Source: JBGOUJ01 sp041477005
Lineage (GTDB): Bacteria > Acidobacteriota > Terriglobia > Bryobacterales > JACQDG01
NCBI GenBank assembly: GCA_041477005.1
Contig: JBGOUJ010000005.1
Span: 1-43,260 of the forward strand
DNA: 43,260 bases
Direction: 5' to 3'
Shown piece after piece: positions 1-6,546 of the stretch. Both the position numbers and the translations under genes were made by a program. Position 1 is the first letter of the stretch. Every line of letters starts with the position of its first letter. The notes below the pieces were generated by a model. The model was not told where the DNA came from. It saw only the letters and a program-made list of their open reading frames with translations, and made no database searches.

Positions 1-2
1 AG

Positions 3-182
3 GACGGCTTGAGGGTGCTCGACATCGTGGCGCACCATCCCTCCACAGCTCGGTTCCTCTCCAAGAAGCTCGCCCAGCGCTTCGTCGCCGACAATCCGCC
101 GGCTTCCCTGATCGACAAGATGGCCAAGACCTTCACCAAGAGCGACGGCGACACTTTCAGCGCGGCGCCGCCGACGGGCTGA
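3..182 (+). pseudogene. DUF1800 family protein, C-terminal fragment, truncated at its 3' end
   Basis: An open frame enters from the left edge and stops at 180-182. Its 59 visible residues read like the late part of DUF1800 proteins: the pattern HHPSTARFLSKKLAQRFVAD followed by a TFTKSDGD segment. In this family the segment normally continues with LRAVL-like sequence and roughly another hundred residues. Here the match ends at about base 150, and the frame then reads unrelated residues (TFSAAPPTG) to a stop. Those last bases are really DUF1501 coding sequence read in the wrong frame. DUF1800 and DUF1501 genes usually sit next to each other, so this is the first gene of that pair with its end missing. 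Function of the family is unknown. Confidence 0.7.
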
Positions 183-190
183 ACGTCGTT

Positions 191-1273
191 GTGCCCTTTG
201 GCGAGAAGCGCTACTACGAGCTCCGGCCGACGATCGCCGTGCCCAAGCCCGGCGCCTCGGCCGAGGATTCGGCCATCGACCTGGACGGCTTCTTCGGCTT
301 GAACCCGTCGCTCGCTCCTCTGAAGCCGGTTTACGACCAGAAAGGCCTGGCGATCGTACACGCCGTGGGATCCCCCGACCCGACCCGCTCCCACTTCGAC
401 GCGCAAGACTACATGGAATCGGGAACACCGGGCCTGAAGACCACGCGCGGCGGCTGGATGAATCGGGCCCTGCCGCCCGAGGCTCAGGGCAAGGCCTCTC
501 CGGTGCGCGCCGTGGCGCTCGGCTCGGGATTGCCCCGCACTCTACGAGGAGCCAATCCTGCCTTGGCCGTGAACGACCTACCCGGCTTTCAGATCCGCGA
601 CCCTAATGTCTCGAGTCTGTTCGAGACCATGTACACGTCGACCAGCGACGCGGTGCTGCAAGGCGGCGGTAAGGAGACGTTCGAGGCCGTGAAGCTCTTG
701 CAGTCGACCCAGAAGCAGGCTTACCGGCCGGGCGGTGGCGCGAAATACCCGCCGGGACGCTTCGGCCAGAGCCTGGAGCAAATCGCCCGGCTGATCAAGG
801 CCGACGTCGGGGTGGAGGTCGCCTTCGCCGATATCGGCGGCTGGGATCATCACGTGAACGAAGTCGGGCAGCGGGCCTCGCAGGGCCAGTTGCCGAATCT
901 GCTGCGCGAGTTCGGCCGGTCGCTGGCCGCCTTCTGGCAGGATATGGGAGAGCGCATGGCCGACATCACGCTCGTCACCATGTCCGAGTTCGGCCGCACG
1001 GCTCGCGAGAACGGCAACCGGGGCACGGACCACGGCCACGCCAATGTGATGTTCGTCATGGGCGGCGCTGTGCGCGGTGGAAAGCTCTACGGCGAGTGGC
1101 CGGGCCTCGAACCGGAACAGCTCTACCAGGGCCGCGACCTGAGCCTCACCACCGACTTCCGCGACGTGCTCGGCGAGCTGGTCTACCAGCATCTCGGAAA
1201 CCGCAATCTGAAAGCCGTCTTTCCCGGCTACGCCGGCGATCCCAATAAGTTCCGCGGCCTGATCCAGGCCTAG
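191..1273 (+). CDS. DUF1501 family protein, lacking its normal N-terminus
   Basis: DUF1501 proteins are exported, sulfatase-like proteins of unknown function encoded beside DUF1800. Visible landmarks are a PDPTRSHFDAQDYMESG stretch near residue 63, a DIGGWDHHVNEVGQ stretch in the middle, and MSEFGRTARENG followed by GTDHGHAN in the C-terminal third, all typical of the family. The family normally begins with a Tat signal and about 50 residues ending in a FQRGAADGLN motif. That motif is present in this frame at 155-184, but upstream of it the frame reads antisense-like noise with no start codon. The GTG at 191 is therefore only the first available start, not the native one. The gene is probably a 5'-truncated remnant, or the product of an assembly misjoin. 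The C-terminus is intact. Confidence 0.75.
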   Translation: MPFGEKRYYELRPTIAVPKPGASAEDSAIDLDGFFGLNPSLAPLKPVYDQKGLAIVHAVGSPDPTRSHFDAQDYMESGTPGLKTTRGGWMNRALPPEAQGKASPVRAVALGSGLPRTLRGANPALAVNDLPGFQIRDPNVSSLFETMYTSTSDAVLQGGGKETFEAVKLLQSTQKQAYRPGGGAKYPPGRFGQSLEQIARLIKADVGVEVAFADIGGWDHHVNEVGQRASQGQLPNLLREFGRSLAAFWQDMGERMADITLVTMSEFGRTARENGNRGTDHGHANVMFVMGGAVRGGKLYGEWPGLEPEQLYQGRDLSLTTDFRDVLGELVYQHLGNRNLKAVFPGYAGDPNKFRGLIQA

Positions 1274-1399
1274 TCTGGGCTTAGCCTGGGCTTAACCTGT
1301 CAAGTGGGTCACAGGTTCCGTTTTGGAGCCAGCCGCAACCTGGCTGGCGCGGCATCGCGGCTGATCGGAGCCCTGCGGAAGCGGAACATCTGAGTGCTG

Positions 1400-1405
1400 T
1401 ATACT
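1400..1405 (+). promoter_or_regulatory. -10 element TATACT before the 1412 gene
   Basis: TATACT lies 6 nt before the ATG at 1412, and no Shine-Dalgarno sequence is present. Transcription from it would start at or beside the ATG, giving a leaderless message. The preceding 125-base gap holds an 11-bp tandem duplication (ctgggcttagc / ctgggcttaac, 1274-1297) and a small AGCCAG/CTGGCT hairpin without a T-tract. No convincing -35 was found. Confidence 0.5.
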
Positions 1406-1411
1406 ACCCGC

Positions 1412-1621
1412 ATGGAAGACAAATCAGCACGGCCGGGAGCCTTTGGGCAGGCGGCGCGGGAAGTAGAAGCCGAGGTCAAGCGCGTGCTGGAATTTATCGA
1501 GGCGCGCGTCGTCCCCAAGTCGCGGCGGGACGGAGAGAGGGTGCTGCGCCGCCTCTCGGAAGAACTGAATCGCTGGGCGGATCATCTGCACGATCCGCCT
1601 GAGGGGAAAGGCCGAAAGTGA
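1412..1621 (+). CDS. small charged helical protein, unknown function
   Basis: The predicted product has 69 residues, is rich in Arg and Glu, and has a heptad-like pattern (AAREVEAEVKRVLEFIEARV), so it should be a single long helix or a short coiled coil. It has no signal peptide and no recognised domain. The ATG at 1412 is preferred over the in-frame GTG at 1394 because a TATACT -10 box lies between them. Its TGA overlaps the GTG start of the RlpA-like gene by 4 nt (GTGA), so the two are very likely co-translated. That suggests a role linked to the envelope. I do not recognise the family. Confidence 0.65.
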   Translation: MEDKSARPGAFGQAAREVEAEVKRVLEFIEARVVPKSRRDGERVLRRLSEELNRWADHLHDPPEGKGRK

Positions 1622-2310
1622 CGCCGCGCCGGCCGGGCGTGGCGCTGGCCGTCGTCTGTCTCGCCCTGACGGCGCTCGCCGGCTGCGGCCGAAAGGCGCC
1701 GCGAGTCTCCACGGCGCCGGCGCCCGCACCGCAGGCCGCCGTCGGGGCAGCCGAAGAAGGCATGGCCAGTTGGTACGGTCATCCCTATCACGGCCGCCGG
1801 ACCACCAGTGGCGAAGTCTACGACATGGAGCAGATGACGGCGGCGCACCGCACGCTGCCCTTCGGCGCCCGCGTGCAGGTCGAGAACCTGGCCAACGGCC
1901 GGGAGGTCGAGGTGCGGATCAACGACCGCGGGCCGTTCGTCCAAGACCGGGTGATCGACCTCTCGCGAGCCGCCGCGCGCCAGATTGAGATGCTCGGGCC
2001 GGGCACGGCGCGGGTTCGCCTGCGCGTGGTGAGCCTGCCCCAGACGCCGGCCGGTGGTTTCTTCGCCGTGCAGGTCGGGTCGTTCCGCAACCGCGCCAAC
2101 GCCGAGCGGCTGCGGGAGCGGCTGGAGCGCGAGCACGGGGCGGCTTTGATCCAGAAATACGACGCCCCGCAAGGGCCCTTCTATCGGGTGCTGGTGGGCC
2201 GCGAAAGCGATATGCCGGGCGCCGAGTCCCTGGCCGCCAGGTTGCGCCACCAGGATTTCACGCCCTTCGTCGTGCGGGTTGACGAAATTCCTGCCGGAGA
2301 TGGGCTATAA
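1618..2310 (+). CDS. rlpA: RlpA-like septal ring lytic transglycosylase, lipoprotein with SPOR domain
   Basis: RlpA proteins are outer-membrane lipoproteins; characterised members cleave peptidoglycan strands lacking stem peptides and localise to the septum through SPOR. The 230-residue product has a lipoprotein signal with lipobox LAGC and lipidated Cys23. A double-psi beta-barrel domain spans about residues 48-135, containing GMASWYG, the TAAHRTLPFG segment with the conserved His, and NDRGPF with the conserved Asp. A SPOR domain follows at about 149-225 (FFAVQVGSFRN). All expected parts are present. It overlaps the upstream small gene by 4 nt. Its TAA stop lies inside the TATAAT box that serves the next gene. 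Confidence 0.9.
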   Translation: MTPRRPGVALAVVCLALTALAGCGRKAPRVSTAPAPAPQAAVGAAEEGMASWYGHPYHGRRTTSGEVYDMEQMTAAHRTLPFGARVQVENLANGREVEVRINDRGPFVQDRVIDLSRAAARQIEMLGPGTARVRLRVVSLPQTPAGGFFAVQVGSFRNRANAERLRERLEREHGAALIQKYDAPQGPFYRVLVGRESDMPGAESLAARLRHQDFTPFVVRVDEIPAGDGL

Positions 2311-2311
2311 T
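2306..2311 (+). promoter_or_regulatory. -10 element TATAAT overlapping the rlpA stop codon
   Basis: A perfect TATAAT contains the TAA stop of the RlpA-like gene. It lies 10 nt before the GTG at 2322 (7 nt before the TTG at 2319). A TTGACG hexamer occurs at 2279-2284, but its 21-nt spacer is too long for a standard -35. No Shine-Dalgarno sequence precedes the start, so a leaderless transcript is expected. Confidence 0.55.
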
Positions 2312-2321
2312 ACCGGCGTTG

Positions 2322-3314
2322 GTGCAACTTCCTCTTTTCGAGGACGCGCACTCCACTTTCGGCCTGGTCGGGGACTCGCCGGAAATCCAACGCGTTCTGC
2401 GAATCATTCACAAGCTGGAGCATAACCGCAGCCCGGCGCTGCTACTCGGCGAGAGCGGCACGGGCAAGGAGCTGGCGGCTCGCGCTCTGCACGAGGTCTC
2501 GGCCGTGCGAGGACCGTTCGTGGCGGTCAACGCCGCCGCTCTGCCTGCCACCTTGATGGAGAGCGAGCTGTTCGGCCACACCCGGGGCAGCTTCACCGGA
2601 GCCACGGCGGCCAAGCGCGGCCTGATCGAGCAGGCCCACGGCGGCACGCTGTTCCTCGACGAGATCGGAGAGTTCCCGCTGGAGCTGCAGGCCAAGCTGT
2701 TGCGGGCGCTCGAAGAGAAGGAGATCCGGCCGGTGGGGGCAGACCGCGCGGTCCGTGTTGAGGTGCGCTGGATCGCCGCCACCAACCGCGACTTGGCCCA
2801 GGAGGTCGTATCCGGCCGCTTCCGCACGGACCTGTTCTACCGCCTCAATGTGGTGGCCGTGCGCCTGCCGCCGCTGCGGGAGCGCCGGGACGACATTCCG
2901 TTGCTGGTAAGCCACTTCCTCCGGCGCTACGCTCCACCCACCATGACCCTCACCACTGGGGCGCTTCGCTGCCTGAGGCACTACGACTGGCCGGGGAACG
3001 TCCGGGAGCTGGGAAACTCGATCCAGCGCATGGTCGCGTTCTGCTCGGGCGAGGAGATCCACGTTGGCGACCTTCCCACCCAGGTCCGAAACGCCGCTGA
3101 GGGCGAAGCCCGGACCGAGCCGCGTCTGGTCGCGCCGCCAGCCCGGGCGGCGTCCCTCGCCGAGGTCGAGCGGCTGGCCATCGAGCACGCCATGAAAGTG
3201 GCCCGCGGCGACCGACGCAAAGCCGCCCGCCTCTTAGGTATTGGCAAGACTACATTGTATCGGAGATTGAAGGAATATGAAAAAGAAAGCAAAGGCCGCG
3301 CGGCCGCCGGCTAA
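2322..3314 (+). CDS. sigma-54-interacting AAA+ transcription activator without receiver domain
   Basis: This is a bacterial enhancer-binding protein that would remodel sigma-54 RNA polymerase by ATP hydrolysis. Walker A (GESGTGKE) is at about residues 43-50. The sigma-54 loop reads GSFTGA in place of the usual GAFTGA. Walker B is GGTLFLDEIGE, followed by ATNRDL and the R-finger region FRTDLFYRLNV. A Fis-type helix-turn-helix (RRKAARLLGIGKTTLYRRLKEY) is at about 290-320. The usual N-terminal receiver or sensor domain is missing; only about 20 residues precede the AAA+ core, so control must come from partners or expression level. The start is GTG 2322 or TTG 2319. The 3' end overlaps the ORF6N gene by 38 nt. 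Confidence 0.88.
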   Translation: MQLPLFEDAHSTFGLVGDSPEIQRVLRIIHKLEHNRSPALLLGESGTGKELAARALHEVSAVRGPFVAVNAAALPATLMESELFGHTRGSFTGATAAKRGLIEQAHGGTLFLDEIGEFPLELQAKLLRALEEKEIRPVGADRAVRVEVRWIAATNRDLAQEVVSGRFRTDLFYRLNVVAVRLPPLRERRDDIPLLVSHFLRRYAPPTMTLTTGALRCLRHYDWPGNVRELGNSIQRMVAFCSGEEIHVGDLPTQVRNAAEGEARTEPRLVAPPARAASLAEVERLAIEHAMKVARGDRRKAARLLGIGKTTLYRRLKEYEKESKGRAAAG

Positions 3315-3876
3315 GCGACCCCGGGCCCGGCTCCCCGTTCCGGTGGAGCTCATCGAGAGACATATTTTCTGGATTCGAAGCCACAGGGTCATGTTGGACA
3401 GCGATCTGGCCCAGCTCTACGGCGTGACCACATTCAACCTGAACAAGGCGGTGAAGCGGAACCTCGATCGCTTCCCTGCGGATTTCCTGTTTCAGTTGAC
3501 GGATGCCGAAGCGCACGACTTGAGATTCCAAATTGGAATATCAAGAGCGGAAGGGTGGGGCGGCCGGAGGTACCTTCCTTTCGCCTTCACCGAGCAGGGT
3601 GTGGCCATGCTCTCCAGTGTCTTGCGGAGCGGGCCGGCGGTCCGGGTGAATGTGGCTATCATGAGGGCGTTCGTCAAGCTTCGGGGAAGGATGGTCAGTC
3701 ACAGGGATCTCACCCAGAAGGTCGACGCGCTCGAGAAAAGGTATGACGCGCAGTTCAAGAAGGTGTTCGACGCCATCCGAGAGCTGATGGATCCTCCCGC
3801 CCAGGAGCCGCGCCGTATCGGCTTCGCTCCCGGCGGCTGCAAGCAAGTGGAAACATCTCAGCCGCGACCTGTTTAA
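3277..3876 (+). CDS. ORF6N-domain (KilA-N-related) DNA-binding protein
   Basis: ORF6N domains occur in phage and bacterial DNA-binding proteins, often of unknown role. The 199-residue product has a basic N-terminus (KKKAKAARPP). The ORF6N core at about residues 24-120 includes the HRVMLDSDLAQLYGV motif, NLNKAVKRN and RYLPFAFTEQGVAMLSSVL, all hallmark sequences. A coiled C-terminal region (DLTQKVDALEKRYDAQFKKV) follows. The ATG at 3277 lies inside the end of the upstream activator gene in another frame, and an AAGGA just before it may act as a weak ribosome site. The codons for LRFQIGIS form a 12-3-12 palindrome whose near-copy lies 370 bp downstream, outside the gene. Confidence 0.85.
   Translation: MKKKAKAARPPAKRPRARLPVPVELIERHIFWIRSHRVMLDSDLAQLYGVTTFNLNKAVKRNLDRFPADFLFQLTDAEAHDLRFQIGISRAEGWGGRRYLPFAFTEQGVAMLSSVLRSGPAVRVNVAIMRAFVKLRGRMVSHRDLTQKVDALEKRYDAQFKKVFDAIRELMDPPAQEPRRIGFAPGGCKQVETSQPRPV
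3519..3545. repeat. Palindrome copy 1, inside the ORF6N coding region
   Basis: Arm CTTGAGATTCCA, spacer AAT, arm TGGAATATCAAG. This is a 12-3-12 inverted repeat with one mismatch. It encodes part of the LRFQIGIS segment of the ORF6N protein. Confidence 0.85.
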
Positions 3877-3888
3877 AGTGCAGACCCG

Positions 3889-3919
3889 CGCTTGAGATTC
3901 CAGATTGGAATCTCAAGCG
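3889..3919. repeat. Palindrome copy 2, immediately after the ORF6N gene
   Basis: Arm CGCTTGAGATTCCA, spacer GAT, arm TGGAATCTCAAGCG: a perfect 14-bp inverted repeat. The central 12-3-12 part matches the copy in the ORF6N gene, with the same spacer length. It begins 13 nt after the stop codon and is not followed by a T-tract, so it does not look like a standard terminator. It could be an operator or a mobile palindrome. Confidence 0.85.
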
Positions 3920-3961
3920 GGGGCCGGCCGCCTTGCCTTGCCATTCGCGCTTGTGTAACGT

Positions 3962-5428
3962 GTGAAGGTGGTTCCGACCGACGCCGCTGCGGCCCGCGCT
4001 GAATTTCATTTGCTCCGCGAGAAACACGAGCTGACGCCGGCCGCCTCGGCGCGGCTGGCGGAAGGAGCAGTGCGCGCGTGCCTGGCCGGGACGGCAGAGC
4101 TGGACGAGGCGGTCCGGCTGCTTGGCGAGTTGGCGACGCTCCAGGATCCGGAGCTGGCGCGTCCGGGCGTGGAGGGAATCTTCCGCCACGCGGTCGAGAG
4201 CATGGCCGACGCCTTCGAGCCGCGGTTTTGCGATCTCTACATTGAGTTTTTTGCCCGGGTGCTCGAGTATTGCCGCGCCCTGCCGTCCGCCGCCTGGCTG
4301 GATCGGCGCCTGTGTCATTTTGGCCTCCTGACCGGGCAGGACCTGATCCGGCGGGCGCTTCTGCTCCGGCGCCCGAAGGCCATGCGGGCTCGAGGAGCCG
4401 TGAAAAAGATTCTGGTGCTTTCGCGGGTCACGCTCGGCGCCGACGTGGCGATCACCAGCGTGGTTTTGCAGAAAATGATGCGGACCTTTCCCGAGGCCCG
4501 TTTGGTGCTGCTCGCGAGCGAGAAGACAGGGCGGCTGTTCGCGGGAGAGGGCCGGGTTATGACGTGTCCGGCGGGCTACCCGCGCGGCGGGGGACTGCTC
4601 GAGCGCCTGGGGGCCTGGCCGGAGGTTGTGGATCGAGTGCACGAGGAGTTGCAGGGGCTCCAGCCGGGCGACTACCTTATCGTCGATCCCGACTCGCGGC
4701 TCACGCAGCTCGGCATGCTACCGGTGGTGGCCGATGAATCAGCCTATCACTTTTTCGAGAGCCGCTCTTTTTCGAGGCCGGGCATCGAGAGCCTCACCGA
4801 ACTCACGGCCGCCTGGCTGGATGATGTATTTGGTCCGGACGCGAAGCCGCTCGGTCCCTGGGTCAGCCTGCCGGAGGAGGCGACAGAATTCGCGAGGGCG
4901 GTTCGAGCGCTGCAGCCGGAGGCGCGCTGGGCCGGCATGAACCTCGGCGTGGGCGAGAATCCCGCGAAGCGAATTCCGGATCCGTTCGAGCAGAACCTGT
5001 TGGGCGAAATGCTTCGCGCCGGGTGGCTTATTTTCTTGGATAAGGGAGAGGGCGAAGAAGAGCTGGCGCGCACCCAGCGGCTGCTGGCGGGGCTGCACGA
5101 AGCGGGCTGGCCCGTGGCGGAGATCGAGGAGGGGGGCGTGCTGCCGGAGCCGGGCGCGCGCGTCGTGGCGTGGCGGGGGAGCTTGACCGGGTTCGGCGCC
5201 CTGATCGGGGAGAGCGACCTCTACATCGGCTACGACTCGGCCTGCCAGCACATCGCCGCCGCGCTTGGCGTCAAGACCGTAGACATCTTCGCCGGCTTTC
5301 GCTGGCCGCGGATGGCACAGCGCTGGAGACCATCCGGGCCGGCGGAGGTTCGCGTGATTCTGGCCGATCCCCTCCACCCGCCCAATCCCGAGAAGATCCT
5401 AAGGGCGGTGCTGGAGGCGGTGAGGTGA
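3962..5428 (+). CDS. GT9-like (ADP-heptosyltransferase-type) glycosyltransferase with long N-terminal extension
   Basis: GT9 enzymes transfer heptose or related sugars onto lipid A core or other surface glycans on the cytoplasmic face. In this 488-residue product the glycosyltransferase fold starts near residue 148 (KKILVLSRVTLGADVAITS) and ends in the GT9-type donor segment SDLYIGYDSACQHIAAALGV near residue 418. The first 145 residues are helical, unlike ordinary GT9 proteins, and I do not recognise them. The GTG at 3962 is the start used; GTG 3968 is an alternative. No Shine-Dalgarno sequence is visible. The TGA overlaps the GTG of the next glycosyltransferase by 4 nt, so the two form an operon. 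Exact sugar and acceptor cannot be read from sequence. Confidence 0.75.
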   Translation: MKVVPTDAAAARAEFHLLREKHELTPAASARLAEGAVRACLAGTAELDEAVRLLGELATLQDPELARPGVEGIFRHAVESMADAFEPRFCDLYIEFFARVLEYCRALPSAAWLDRRLCHFGLLTGQDLIRRALLLRRPKAMRARGAVKKILVLSRVTLGADVAITSVVLQKMMRTFPEARLVLLASEKTGRLFAGEGRVMTCPAGYPRGGGLLERLGAWPEVVDRVHEELQGLQPGDYLIVDPDSRLTQLGMLPVVADESAYHFFESRSFSRPGIESLTELTAAWLDDVFGPDAKPLGPWVSLPEEATEFARAVRALQPEARWAGMNLGVGENPAKRIPDPFEQNLLGEMLRAGWLIFLDKGEGEEELARTQRLLAGLHEAGWPVAEIEEGGVLPEPGARVVAWRGSLTGFGALIGESDLYIGYDSACQHIAAALGVKTVDIFAGFRWPRMAQRWRPSGPAEVRVILADPLHPPNPEKILRAVLEAVR

Positions 5429-6540
5429 AGATCGCGCTCGACGCTACTTATAGCCTGGGGCCGGCGCTTTCGGGGGTGGGAGTTTATTGCGCCCGCCTGA
5501 TCAAGGAACTCACGGCGGCGGCGCCGGAGTCGCAGTTCTTACTGTGCTATCGTCCGAACCGCTTCTTCCGCGCCTTACTCGATTGGCGGCCGGCCCCCAA
5601 TGTCGCGCTTCGCCTGATGCAGGAGCCGGTCAACGTTTTCCTGGCCCGGCGAGTCGAGCTGTTTCACGGGCTGAACCAGCGCCTGCCGCACTACCGCTTC
5701 CGGCTGGCTGTTACGACGTTCCATGACCTGTTTGTGATGAGCGGACAGTATTCGACAACCGAGTTTCGCCGGCGGTTCACCGAGCTGGCGCGTAGTGCGG
5801 CGGCCCGCTCCGATCTGATCCTCTGCGTCTCACACTACACGGCAGGCCAGGTCCAGTCTTTGCTCGGCGTGGAGCCATCGCGCCTTCGTGTGGTTCACCA
5901 CGGCGTAGACCCGATTGCTGAATTCCCGGCCGGTGACCTCGCCGACTTCCGGCGTCGCTACCGCATCGAGCGGCCGTTTCTACTGCACGTGGGGGCCGTC
6001 CAGACGCGAAAGAATATTATTCGGCTGGTGGAAGCGTTCGAAAGCCTGGGCCTAGAGGGCGCCCCAGAGCGCGCCCCAGAGGGTGGCCGGGGCGTTGCGG
6101 GGCTGGAGCTGGTGCTCGCCGGGTCGGACGGCTATGGCGCGGCGGAGATTCATGCACGCATCGCGGCCTCGCCGGCCCGCGAACGGATCCGCGCCCTGGG
6201 GTACGTCGCCCGCCCAGTGGTGGAGCGGCTCTATCGCACGGCCGCAGTGCTGGTATTCCCCTCGCTCGAGGAGGGCTTCGGCATGCCGGTGCTGGAGGCG
6301 ATGTCGGCCGGTTTGCCGGTCGTGACCTCGAACCGTTCGGCGCTGGCGGAGGTGGCGGACGACGCCGCCCTACTGGTGGATCCGGCCGATAGCGGAGCAA
6401 TCGCTGCCGGGCTGCGCTGTGCGCTACAGGAAACGGCCTGGCGGCAGGAGCTGATAGACAAAGGGCTCAAGCGGGCCGCGCAGTTCCGGTGGCCCCGGGC
6501 GGCCGCCGAAACGCTCCAGGTCTACCGGAGCCTGGTGTAA
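5425..6540 (+). CDS. GT4-family glycosyltransferase
   Basis: This 371-residue product has a GT-B fold. Its N-terminal domain contains SGVGVYCARLIKEL and FHDLFV. The C-terminal domain has LHVGAVQTRKNIIRLVEAF near residue 190 and an EX7E nucleotide-sugar motif, EEGFGMPVLE, near 280, followed by SNRSALAEV. This is the usual GT4 order, for a retaining transferase acting on surface polysaccharide or lipid-linked oligosaccharide. The start is GTG 5425, overlapping the upstream stop (GTGA). A short in-frame duplication of cgccccagag at 6060-6081 adds a loop (GAPERAPEGG) between two beta strands, probably slippage. The next gene follows after 6 nt. Confidence 0.85.
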   Translation: MKIALDATYSLGPALSGVGVYCARLIKELTAAAPESQFLLCYRPNRFFRALLDWRPAPNVALRLMQEPVNVFLARRVELFHGLNQRLPHYRFRLAVTTFHDLFVMSGQYSTTEFRRRFTELARSAAARSDLILCVSHYTAGQVQSLLGVEPSRLRVVHHGVDPIAEFPAGDLADFRRRYRIERPFLLHVGAVQTRKNIIRLVEAFESLGLEGAPERAPEGGRGVAGLELVLAGSDGYGAAEIHARIAASPARERIRALGYVARPVVERLYRTAAVLVFPSLEEGFGMPVLEAMSAGLPVVTSNRSALAEVADDAALLVDPADSGAIAAGLRCALQETAWRQELIDKGLKRAAQFRWPRAAAETLQVYRSLV

Positions 6541-6546
6541 GCGACC

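Noticed and set aside
1274..1411. A small AGCCAG/CTGGCT hairpin considered as a terminator of the DUF1501 gene
   Set aside because: The stem is only 6 bp and no T-tract follows.
5170..5424. An upstream extension of the GT4 frame by 85 codons
   Set aside because: It overlaps the GT9-like gene in another frame and reads as Arg-rich noise. The GT4 fold begins at GTG 5425.
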